A program made the translations under genes and the position numbers. Below, piece by piece: positions 1 to 7,167 of a DNA stretch of 64,000 nucleotides. The DNA is from Bacteroidales bacterium UBA3843 (GTDB lineage Bacteria; Bacteroidota; Bacteroidia; Bacteroidales; Paludibacteraceae). A model generated the notes under the pieces. That model did not search any database. It was not told the origin of the DNA and saw only the letters and a list, made by a program, of their open reading frames with translations. Numbering within the stretch: position 1 is the first letter of the stretch; each line of letters starts with the position of its first letter. Where the stretch lies: contig DGHR01000003.1 of the NCBI GenBank assembly GCA_002392745.1, forward strand, positions 124,001-188,000, written 5' to 3'.

Positions 1-576
1 GTCGTTGGGATAACTGTCTGCCAATAGTTGCTGCCAGGCGTTTAGCGATGAAATAGGTGTGCCTAACTGATGAGCAGTCTCTTTGCTCAATCCTACCCAC
101 AATCTGTTTTGCTCACTGCGCTGAGCTGTCAGCATCATAATTACAGAGATGGCAATAAAGATGAAAATCAATGCAAACTGTGCAAACGGCACATAGCGGA
201 GCTGGGTCAGCAGTTGGCTGTCATCGTAGTATATATACTGCTCGACGCCCTCTGCTATCTTGATGGTAATCGGTCCGTGCAATGTACGCGGGTCTGCAAC
301 TGCTCGTGTGACGTTTCTGCTGGCCAGCACGTTTCCTTCTGCATCGCATATATATACAGGAATGGTGGCGTTCCCCTCTATAATGGAAGTCACAAAGTCT
401 ATATCTGCTTCCTCGTCCGCCAGTATGAGTTGACGCGTCGCTTCAGCCCATACAGCCATGTTTTTCTGTTCCTCCTGCTGCAGTTTATGCGAGAGGTTGT
501 TGGTAAATAATACTGAAATAGCCACGATAAACATGGCTATTATCAGTACTATTGTTCCGATTTGTCGGTTATTCAT
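1..576 (-). CDS. Sensor histidine kinase, N-terminal part (cut by window edge)
   Basis: This is an open minus-strand frame of 192 codons with no stop before the window edge. It encodes a membrane sensor kinase: a transmembrane segment at about residues 7-25, a roughly 100-residue periplasmic sensor region, a second transmembrane segment at about 130-150, and then a dimerisation and phosphoacceptor region. The H-box reads KETAHQLGTPISSL, with His169 as the probable phosphorylation site. This form of H-box is common in Bacteroidota kinases. The ATPase domain lies outside the window. The ATG at 576 is 20 bases after the mmdB stop, so it may be the last gene of the decarboxylase operon. The signal sensed and the partner regulator cannot be told from what is visible. 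Confidence 0.85.
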   Translation of the reverse strand, partial: MNNRQIGTIVLIIAMFIVAISVLFTNNLSHKLQQEEQKNMAVWAEATRQLILADEEADIDFVTSIIEGNATIPVYICDAEGNVLASRNVTRAVADPRTLHGPITIKIAEGVEQYIYYDDSQLLTQLRYVPFAQFALIFIFIAISVIMMLTAQRSEQNRLWVGLSKETAHQLGTPISSLNAWQQLLADSYPND

Positions 577-595
577 AAAAAACGGTATTCTGCTA

Positions 596-1771
596 TCAGC
601 CGAGCATGGTCAGAAGCACTCCGGCTGCTACGGCCGAACCGATCACACCTGCTACGTTCGGTCCCATTGCGTGCATCAGCAGGAAGTTCGACGGATTCTC
701 CTCTTGACCCACTGTCTGGCTTACACGAGCAGCCATCGGTACTGCCGAAACACCGGCCGAACCAATCAGCGGATTGATTTTGTCCTTGAGGAAGAGGTTC
801 ATGAACTTAGCCAGCAACACACCTCCTGCACTACCCAATCCGAAGGCAATGATACCCATCGCCAAAATCATGAGTGTTTGCAGATTGAGGAAACTACCTG
901 CTGTAGCTGTAGCTCCGACAGACAAACCGAGGAAAATAACTACGATGTTCATCAGTTCGTTTTGTGCCGTCTTGCTCAATCGGTCTACGACGCCGCACTC
1001 TTTCATCAGGTTGCCGAGCATCAAGCATCCGATCAGCGGTGCAGCATCCGGTAAGATAAGCGCTACGATGGCTGTAATGATAATCGGGAACACAATCTTC
1101 TCGGTCTTGCTAACTGGACGAAGCTGTCCCATCTTGATGGCTCGCTCCTTCTTAGTCGTCAGCGCGCGCATGATAGGCGGCTGAATGACCGGCACGAGCG
1201 CCATGTAACTATAGGCTGCGATAGCAATCGGGCCCAAGAGATGCGGAGCCAGCTTGGAGGTAAGGAAGATAGATGTAGGTCCATCTGCACCACCGATGAT
1301 TCCAATGGAACCGGCTTCAGCGGGTGTAAAGCCAAGCGCGTTGGCGCAAAGGAAAGTCACGAAGATTCCTATCTGCGCTGCAGCACCCAGGACGAGTGAT
1401 TTCGGGTTGGCAATCAGCGGACCGAAGTCAGTCATGGCACCTACGCCGATAAATATCAGACACGGATACACGCCAGCTTTGACACCGATATACAGTACGT
1501 CCAACAAACCGCCCTCTTTGAGGATTGCTCCATAGGAATGGTAGGCCGGGCTGGACGGATCCAGAAACGCAGACCATAATTCGCTGTGAAACATACCTGC
1601 GCCCGGCAAGTTGGTCAACAACATGCCAAAAGCAATCGGAAGAAGCAATAACGGTTCGTATTTCTTATGGATGGCCAGGTACAGCAGAAAGAAACTGATA
1701 AGCAACATTAGTCCCTGTTGCCATGTCATCTGCATGAACCCCATCCCTTGAAAAAATTCCAAAATATCCAT
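596..1771 (-). CDS. mmdB: Sodium ion-translocating decarboxylase beta subunit (OadB/MmdB family)
   Basis: This is the integral membrane subunit that decarboxylates carboxybiotin and pumps Na+ outward. The 391-residue protein is very hydrophobic with many membrane segments. It carries the family motif GGADGPTSIFLTSKL near residue 160 and the C-terminal motif NPLIGSAGVSAVPMAARVSQ, both known to contribute to the sodium path in oxaloacetate and methylmalonyl-CoA decarboxylases. The substrate is set by the partner alpha subunit. With MmdA and an epimerase in the same operon, methylmalonyl-CoA is the likely substrate. The gene is downstream of the biotin carrier gene and shares its strand. Oxaloacetate decarboxylase is the alternative but fits the neighbours less well. 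Confidence 0.93.
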   Translation of the reverse strand: MDILEFFQGMGFMQMTWQQGLMLLISFFLLYLAIHKKYEPLLLLPIAFGMLLTNLPGAGMFHSELWSAFLDPSSPAYHSYGAILKEGGLLDVLYIGVKAGVYPCLIFIGVGAMTDFGPLIANPKSLVLGAAAQIGIFVTFLCANALGFTPAEAGSIGIIGGADGPTSIFLTSKLAPHLLGPIAIAAYSYMALVPVIQPPIMRALTTKKERAIKMGQLRPVSKTEKIVFPIIITAIVALILPDAAPLIGCLMLGNLMKECGVVDRLSKTAQNELMNIVVIFLGLSVGATATAGSFLNLQTLMILAMGIIAFGLGSAGGVLLAKFMNLFLKDKINPLIGSAGVSAVPMAARVSQTVGQEENPSNFLLMHAMGPNVAGVIGSAVAAGVLLTMLG

Positions 1772-1812
1772 TTGGCAATTTTTAATTAGTGATTTGTAAA
1801 TGGTAAGTTATA

Positions 1813-2253
1813 TTAGCCGAGAACAACGAGCACGTCATCCTGCATCACATTCTGGCCGGCAGCTACCAAAATCTGTTTAATTGTGGCATCCTGCTCTGCC
1901 ATGATGGCATTCTCCATTTTCATGGACTCCAGGGTCAGAAGAGTGTCGCCTTTCTTGACAGCCTGTCCTTCGCTTACCAATACTTTGATAACCGAACCGG
2001 GCAGCGGACTCTTTACTTTGATGCCGTCTGCGGCAACAGGTGCTGCGGGTTTTGCTTCTGCTTTAGGAGCAGCCGGTGCTGCTGCCGGTGCTGCTGCCTT
2101 GGGAGCTATCGGTTTCGGAGCCGGAGCAGCCGGTTTCTCGGTTTCTACTTGGTAGGTCTTGCCATTGACGGTTACATTGGTTAAACCTGCCTCTATTTCT
2201 TCTACTGCGCATTTATATTCTGCGCCATTGATTTTGAATGAAAATTCTTTCAT
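1813..2253 (-). CDS. mmdC: Biotin carboxyl carrier subunit of the decarboxylase
   Basis: This protein carries CO2 on biotin between the carboxyltransferase (MmdA) and the membrane pump (MmdB). It has a small N-terminal domain of about 40 residues, a flexible Ala/Pro/Lys linker at about 41-75, and a C-terminal biotinyl domain. The biotinylation site ESMKMEN is present with Lys112 as the acceptor. I chose the ATG at 2253 because the protein then begins MKEFSFKING, as relatives do. An upstream in-frame ATG at 2277 would add eight residues. The frame ends about 40 bases before mmdB starts. Confidence 0.92.
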   Translation of the reverse strand: MKEFSFKINGAEYKCAVEEIEAGLTNVTVNGKTYQVETEKPAAPAPKPIAPKAAAPAAAPAAPKAEAKPAAPVAADGIKVKSPLPGSVIKVLVSEGQAVKKGDTLLTLESMKMENAIMAEQDATIKQILVAAGQNVMQDDVLVVLG

Positions 2254-2289
2254 ATGTATTAATAATTGTTCTGCCACAAGGGCACGATG

Positions 2290-2670
2290 TTAAAATCCTT
2301 TGTTGTTTAATCCGATTTCTTTGGCGTTCCAAGCCGTGTTGCGTGCTTGGGGTTTGATCATCGCCGTCGGCACGTCATGATTCTTGCCGCTATAGAGATA
2401 CAATGCATAGGCAATTGCTGCCTTGTCATCGTCGTCTCCGGCTTTTGCCAAAGCCATGGCAATTGCTGCCTCTGTGGCTTCATTGGATGGTACTGTTGCT
2501 GCTTTTTGTATTTTCTCTGCAGTTTTCGGACTTTTGGGTGCAGTGAGTTTCTGCATGCACCAACCGAAGAACTGCATGATAAATACCAGACAGAACAGCA
2601 AAACAAGCACTATTCCGAAACCAAGACCGGTAACAATCCAAGTATCTGTAGTAACTGCTAAAAGTATCAT
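2290..2670 (-). CDS. mmdD: Decarboxylase delta/gamma subunit, OadG-like
   Basis: This is a 126-residue single-span membrane protein. One hydrophobic helix at about residues 10-35 is followed by a Lys/Pro-rich linker and a short C-terminal part. That is the architecture of OadG/MmdD, which tethers the soluble carboxyltransferase to the membrane subunit. The family is poorly conserved in sequence, so the call rests mainly on size, topology and position between mmdA and the biotin carrier gene. The start lies 2 bases after the mmdA stop, which suggests translational coupling. Confidence 0.85.
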   Translation of the reverse strand: MILLAVTTDTWIVTGLGFGIVLVLLFCLVFIMQFFGWCMQKLTAPKSPKTAEKIQKAATVPSNEATEAAIAMALAKAGDDDDKAAIAYALYLYSGKNHDVPTAMIKPQARNTAWNAKEIGLNNKGF

Positions 2671-2672
2671 AA

Positions 2673-4229
2673 TTACAATGGAATATTTGAATGTTTCTTG
2701 AGCGGGTTGGTCAAGCGCTTTGTTTGTAGCATTTCGAATGCACGGATAATACGGGCACGAGTGTTTCGAGGTTCGATAACATCATCGATATAACCGCGAT
2801 TGGCTGCTTGGTATGGGCTGGCAAACAGGTCTTTGTATTCGGCCTCTTTCTCCGCAATGAATTTCTTCTTTTCTTCCGGATCTTCAATAGCTTTGATTGC
2901 TTTTGCCTGAAGTACACCCACAGCACCGCTTGCACCCATTACTGCGATTTCCGCATTCGGCCATGCATAGCACATATCGCCACGAAGTTGCTTGCAGCTC
3001 ATCACAATATGGCTGCCACCGTATGACTTGCGAACGGTGATTGTAACCTTCGGTACGGTTGCTTCGCCGTATGCAAACATCAGTTTTGCACCGTGATCGA
3101 TAATGCCAGCATACTCTTGACCTGTACCGCACAAGAATCCCGGAACATCAACCAATGTTAGAATCTGGATGTTGAATGCGTCGCAGAAACGGACAAATCG
3201 GGCTGCCTTGCGGCTGGCATCACAGTCAAGCACACCGGCCAACCAACTCGGTTGGTTAGCGATAATACCGGTGGAACGGCCATTGAAACGCGCGAAACCG
3301 CAGATGACATTCTTTGCATAGTCCTTATGAACTTCCATGAAGTCGCCATTATCCACAATGGTAGTGATAATCTGTTTCATGTCATAAGGTTTATTGGGGT
3401 CTGCCGGTACTATTTCGTTCAAGATATCATCCACACGTGTAATGTCGTCTGTACATTCAACAACCGGAGCTTCTTCCATATTGTTTTGCGGGATGAAGCT
3501 AACCAAACGGCGAACCTCTGCCAAAGCTTCCTCTTCGGTAGCTGCGACAAAATGCGTAACACCGGATTTGGAGGCATGGATTTTAGCACCACCCAGTTGC
3601 TCTACAGTAACATCCTCTCCGGTCACGGCTTTTACTACCTTTGGACCAGTGATGAACATATAACTGTTCTGCTCTGTCATCATAATGAAATCAGTCAGAG
3701 CCGGGCTATACACTGCGCCGCCGGCACACGGACCGAAAATCACACTGATTTGCGGCACAACGCCCGAAGCGAGAATATTACGCTCGAAGATTTCTGCATA
3801 TCCTGCAAGTGCACATGCACCCTCCTGAATACGTGCTCCGCCCGAGTCATTAAGACCGATTATAGGCGCACCCAACTTCATGGCTTGATCCATTACATTG
3901 CATATTTTCAGCGCCATTGTCTCGCTTAACGAACCACCAATGACAGTGGCATCTTGTGCGAAGACAAACACCAGTCGGCCGTCAATAGTACCCGAGCCGA
4001 CTGCTACACCGTCCCCCAGGAACACCTTTTTCTCCATTCCAAAGTCATGGCAACGGTGTGTAAGGAACATGTTTACTTCCTCAAACGAACCTTCGTCCAG
4101 CAACATATTAATGCGCTCGCGTGCCGTGTAACTACCTTTTGCATGGTGTTTTTCCACAGCTGCTTCGCCGCCACCTGCCATCGCTTTTTCGCGGTTCTCT
4201 ATTAATTTGTCTAATTTTGCCTGATCCAT
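2673..4229 (-). CDS. mmdA: Methylmalonyl-CoA decarboxylase alpha subunit (carboxyltransferase)
   Basis: This is the acyl-CoA carboxyltransferase that moves the carboxyl group of (S)-methylmalonyl-CoA to biotin, giving propionyl-CoA. The 518-residue length matches the family. The N-terminal crotonase-like half contains NDSGGARIQEG and FGPCAGGAVYSPAL, which form the oxyanion holes and CoA pocket. The C-terminal half contains GSHIVMSCKQLRGD and the AVMGASGAV turn. It lies 38 bases downstream of the epimerase gene and 2 bases before the delta subunit gene. Propionyl-CoA carboxylase beta subunits look alike, but the sodium-pump partners in the operon favour the decarboxylase role in propionate formation. 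Confidence 0.93.
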   Translation of the reverse strand: MDQAKLDKLIENREKAMAGGGEAAVEKHHAKGSYTARERINMLLDEGSFEEVNMFLTHRCHDFGMEKKVFLGDGVAVGSGTIDGRLVFVFAQDATVIGGSLSETMALKICNVMDQAMKLGAPIIGLNDSGGARIQEGACALAGYAEIFERNILASGVVPQISVIFGPCAGGAVYSPALTDFIMMTEQNSYMFITGPKVVKAVTGEDVTVEQLGGAKIHASKSGVTHFVAATEEEALAEVRRLVSFIPQNNMEEAPVVECTDDITRVDDILNEIVPADPNKPYDMKQIITTIVDNGDFMEVHKDYAKNVICGFARFNGRSTGIIANQPSWLAGVLDCDASRKAARFVRFCDAFNIQILTLVDVPGFLCGTGQEYAGIIDHGAKLMFAYGEATVPKVTITVRKSYGGSHIVMSCKQLRGDMCYAWPNAEIAVMGASGAVGVLQAKAIKAIEDPEEKKKFIAEKEAEYKDLFASPYQAANRGYIDDVIEPRNTRARIIRAFEMLQTKRLTNPLKKHSNIPL

Positions 4230-4267
4230 AATTTATTTACAATTTTGTATTTACGATATATGGATTT

Positions 4268-4681
4268 TTATTGCGGTTGCTGGCACAACTCAGTCAGCAC
4301 ACCCTTTGTACTCTTCGGATGAAGGAATGCAATCATCAGATTTTCTGCACCTTTACGGGGAGCTTTGTCGATCAATTGCAGACCAGCAGCCTCTGCTTCT
4401 GCCAATGCCTCAGCTACGTTCTCAACATTGAATGCTACATGGTGTACTCCACCGCGGCCGCCGTTCTTTTCAATGAACTTGGCAATGGTCGATTCAGGGC
4501 AGGTAGGCTCCAATAACTCGATTTTAACCTCTCCGACTTTAAAGAAAGCGGTTTTGACTTTTTGGTCGGCTACCTCTTCAATGCTGTAGCATTTGCTACC
4601 GGTTAAAAACTCAAAGAACGGCATTGCTTCCTCCAGCGAGGTTACAGCAATACCCAAATGCTCAATGTGTGTTGGTTTCAT
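4268..4681 (-). CDS. mce: Methylmalonyl-CoA epimerase
   Basis: This enzyme interconverts (R)- and (S)-methylmalonyl-CoA and so links the B12-dependent mutase to the decarboxylase encoded downstream. It is a 137-residue glyoxalase/VOC-fold protein. Expected metal ligands are visible: the His in IEHLGIAV near the N-terminus, a Glu in KIELLEPT, the His pair in GRGGVHHVAFNV and a C-terminal Glu in LTELCQQ. It is the first gene of the operon and is read from the promoter at 4767-4798. Confidence 0.92.
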   Translation of the reverse strand: MKPTHIEHLGIAVTSLEEAMPFFEFLTGSKCYSIEEVADQKVKTAFFKVGEVKIELLEPTCPESTIAKFIEKNGGRGGVHHVAFNVENVAEALAEAEAAGLQLIDKAPRKGAENLMIAFLHPKSTKGVLTELCQQPQ

Positions 4682-4766
4682 AAAGAAAATGAAATTTAGT
4701 TGTGCCTTTTTACAGGCAATAAAACATATTTATGGAGTAATTGTATTAAATATCCAAAAAACGGCA

Positions 4767-4798
4767 CAAAGTTAATACTTTTTTTCGGAATAAACAAA
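4767..4798 (-). promoter_or_regulatory. Promoter of the methylmalonyl-CoA decarboxylase operon
   Basis: On the minus strand a -33 box TTTG (4795-4798) is followed after exactly 20 bases by TAACTTTG (4767-4774). This matches the Bacteroidota primary sigma factor pattern TTTG, 19-20 bases, TAnnTTTG. It points at mce, about 85 bases away, and is back to back with the rho promoter. Confidence 0.8.
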
Positions 4799-4833
4799 TT
4801 TTGTCTGTAAAAAAATTTTTTTATTGCAAATTC

Positions 4834-4864
4834 TTGCGTATGTCGCAAAAAAGTAGTACCTTTG
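4834..4864 (+). promoter_or_regulatory. Promoter of rho
   Basis: TTG (4834-4836), 20 bases, then TACCTTTG (4857-4864) on the plus strand. The start of transcription should be near 4871, giving a leader of about 90 bases before the chosen rho start. Rho is often autoregulated in other bacteria, but I see no clear attenuator in this leader. Confidence 0.75.
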
Positions 4865-4963
4865 CCGCGGATTTAGGAAGAATACTCATTCTGCCTGTCC
4901 GCATTCGCAGAGGTGTATACCTCAAACTATACCCACCCAAGATTCATACACTTTATATTATTT

Positions 4964-6730
4964 ATGCAATACGAATTACAAAAACTCGAGCGTATGTCGC
5001 TCGACGAGGTACGTGAGATTGCGCTTCAGATGGGACTTACTCCCCGTCGTTCACAATCATTGCGTGAGATCAGTTATGCTATTTTAGATGCCCAAGCCGA
5101 CAACCGTGCCGCACAAGCTCAGGCCAAAGAAGATGCCCGTTTGGCTGCCGGTAAACCGAGCAAACGGGAGCGAGCCCGCGGCGTGCGGAGAGATGCACAG
5201 AAAGTTAGCACTACCAATCTTAAAAGCGAGCAGGTAGTAGCCACCGTTGGCAACGAGCAGGAACAAATGGCGGAAATGCAGGAACAATTGAAATCCAATA
5301 ACCACAAGCCCAACAAGACCGTCCAACAGGCCGAATCGCACAAAATCTCTTTTGATATCGCACCCGTAGAAGAAACGGATAATGCTGCGACTGTCACTCC
5401 TGCCCCGGAGCCGGAGACAGAGCCGGTTGAGAAACCTGCCCCAAAGAAACGCGGTCGTAAAAAGAAGGTGGAGGATGTCGCTACTATAGAATTTGAGGAA
5501 ACGCCTGTTGCTCCGGAAGCGAAATCAGAAGATACCGAAGATACTGCTACGGAAATTACTGCAGAAAATCCGCAGGAGGAACAAAGTGATTACAAACTCC
5601 CCTGTTTAGGCGAAAATGTGATTGCAATGGGAACCTTGGAGTGCACTCCGGACGGATACGGTTTTCTCCGCTCGGCGGACTATAACTACCTGTCCAGTCC
5701 GGACGATATCTACGTAAGCAAAGAACAAATACGTCAGTACGGTTTGAAACCGGGTGACACAGTCGAGTGCTCTATTCGCGTTAATCCACAGCCGGATAAA
5801 TTTTTCCCGATGGACAAGGTGATTCGCATAAACGGTCTTACGCCGGAAATGGCCAAACACCGTGTGGCATTTGAAAATCTCACACCGCTATTCCCTGACC
5901 AGAAATTCAAGTTGTGTACAGGTAAAAACGACCCGCTGAGTGTTCGGGTTATTGATTTGTTCGCTCCTATTGGCAAGGGACAACGCGGTTTGATTGTAGC
6001 GCAACCGAAAACAGGAAAAACGGTGCTCCTCAAGGAATTGGCCAATGCAATACTGAAGAATAATCCGGAGGTGTATATGATTGTTCTCCTGATAGACGAG
6101 CGTCCGGAGGAAGTTACCGATATGGCCCGTTCCGTTAACGCAGAGGTGATTGCTTCTACATTTGACGAACCGGCAGAGAACCATGTCAAGGTAGCGAATA
6201 TTGTACATGAAAAAGCAAAACGACTGGTTGAGAGCGGTCACGATGTAGTTATCCTACTCGACTCCATCACACGTTTGGCGCGTGCATACAATACAGTGGC
6301 GCCTTCCAGCGGCAAGGTGCTCTCCGGTGGTGTGGAAGCACAGGCATTGCACAAGCCCAAACGTTTCTTCGGAGCGGCACGAAATATCGAAGACGGCGGA
6401 TCTCTCACTATCATAGCTACAGCCTTGACGGAGACAGGCAGCAAAATGGACGATCTGATTTTTGAGGAATTCAAAGGAACCGGTAATATGGAGCTGCAAT
6501 TGGATCGTAAATTAGCCAACCGCCGTATCTTCCCTGCTGTGGACATACCCGCTTCCAGCACGCGTCGTGACGATTTGCTGTTGCCGCAGGATGTTCTGAC
6601 ACGTATGTGGCAGATTCGCAAACAATTAAGCGACATGAGCGGTCAGGAGGCCATGGAAAAATTGAAGGCCTATATGGACCGTACTGAGGATAATGATGAA
6701 TTTTTGCTGGCAGTAAACGGTGCCCGTTAA
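4964..6730 (+). CDS. rho: Transcription termination factor Rho with disordered insert
   Basis: This is the hexameric RNA helicase that ends transcription. Domains in order: a Rho_N SAP-like helix bundle (about 1-45), a long Ala/Pro/Glu/Lys-rich low-complexity region (about 50-210), the OB-fold RNA-binding domain (about 215-290, TPDGYGFLRS), and the RecA-like ATPase. The ATPase has Walker A QPKTGKT near residue 347, Walker B VVILLDS, the Q-loop region SGGVEAQALHKPK and the R-loop GTGNMELQLDR. At 588 residues it is far longer than E. coli Rho (419), and the insert accounts for this. I chose the ATG at 4964 (MQYELQKL). An in-frame ATG at 4913 would add 17 residues unlike any Rho start. Confidence 0.96.
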   Translation: MQYELQKLERMSLDEVREIALQMGLTPRRSQSLREISYAILDAQADNRAAQAQAKEDARLAAGKPSKRERARGVRRDAQKVSTTNLKSEQVVATVGNEQEQMAEMQEQLKSNNHKPNKTVQQAESHKISFDIAPVEETDNAATVTPAPEPETEPVEKPAPKKRGRKKKVEDVATIEFEETPVAPEAKSEDTEDTATEITAENPQEEQSDYKLPCLGENVIAMGTLECTPDGYGFLRSADYNYLSSPDDIYVSKEQIRQYGLKPGDTVECSIRVNPQPDKFFPMDKVIRINGLTPEMAKHRVAFENLTPLFPDQKFKLCTGKNDPLSVRVIDLFAPIGKGQRGLIVAQPKTGKTVLLKELANAILKNNPEVYMIVLLIDERPEEVTDMARSVNAEVIASTFDEPAENHVKVANIVHEKAKRLVESGHDVVILLDSITRLARAYNTVAPSSGKVLSGGVEAQALHKPKRFFGAARNIEDGGSLTIIATALTETGSKMDDLIFEEFKGTGNMELQLDRKLANRRIFPAVDIPASSTRRDDLLLPQDVLTRMWQIRKQLSDMSGQEAMEKLKAYMDRTEDNDEFLLAVNGAR

Positions 6731-6741
6731 TCTTTCTCTAT

Positions 6742-7167
6742 ATGAAAAGGATTGCAATACTGAATGGGCCAAACCTGAATCGTCTGGGCACAAGGCTTCC
6801 TGCTATATACGGAAGCAAAAGCATGGCACAGATTTTGTTGGATATCCAGCGGAAATATCCCGACTTGCACATCCTCTACCATCAATCGAACCATGAAGGT
6901 GATTTGATAGATTGGTTGCAAGAATTACAGGCAGATGGATTTGTGCTTAATGCAGGCGGTTATTCCCACACAAGTGTTGCACTCCGCGATGCTATTGAGG
7001 ACTGCGAGAAGCCTGTTGTTGAGGTACATATCAGCGACATTCGCAAACGAGAAACATTCCGTCATCAATCGTTACTCACGGACGTATGCGCGCACTCAAT
7101 TATAGGTAAAGGAACGGACGGATATACAATGGCAGTAGACTGGCTGATACATGAAACGACGGATTAA
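6742..7167 (+). CDS. aroQ: Type II 3-dehydroquinate dehydratase
   Basis: This enzyme catalyses step three of the shikimate pathway, 3-dehydroquinate to 3-dehydroshikimate. The 141-residue size is normal for the type II dodecameric enzyme. Visible motifs are LNGPNLNRLGTR near the start, IYG with the catalytic Tyr, HQSNHEGDLIDWL, NAGGYSHTSVALRDA and EVHISDIRKRETFRHQS with the catalytic His. The usual REP before the Tyr reads RLPA here. The gene starts 11 bases after rho and its end overlaps the next gene by 17 bases. aroE is elsewhere in the window at 34589. Confidence 0.94.
   Translation: MKRIAILNGPNLNRLGTRLPAIYGSKSMAQILLDIQRKYPDLHILYHQSNHEGDLIDWLQELQADGFVLNAGGYSHTSVALRDAIEDCEKPVVEVHISDIRKRETFRHQSLLTDVCAHSIIGKGTDGYTMAVDWLIHETTD

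Noticed and set aside
70..1184. Plus-strand open frames across the first 1.2 kb
   Set aside because: They lie opposite the histidine kinase and mmdB, both with clear family motifs, and have no recognisable motif themselves.
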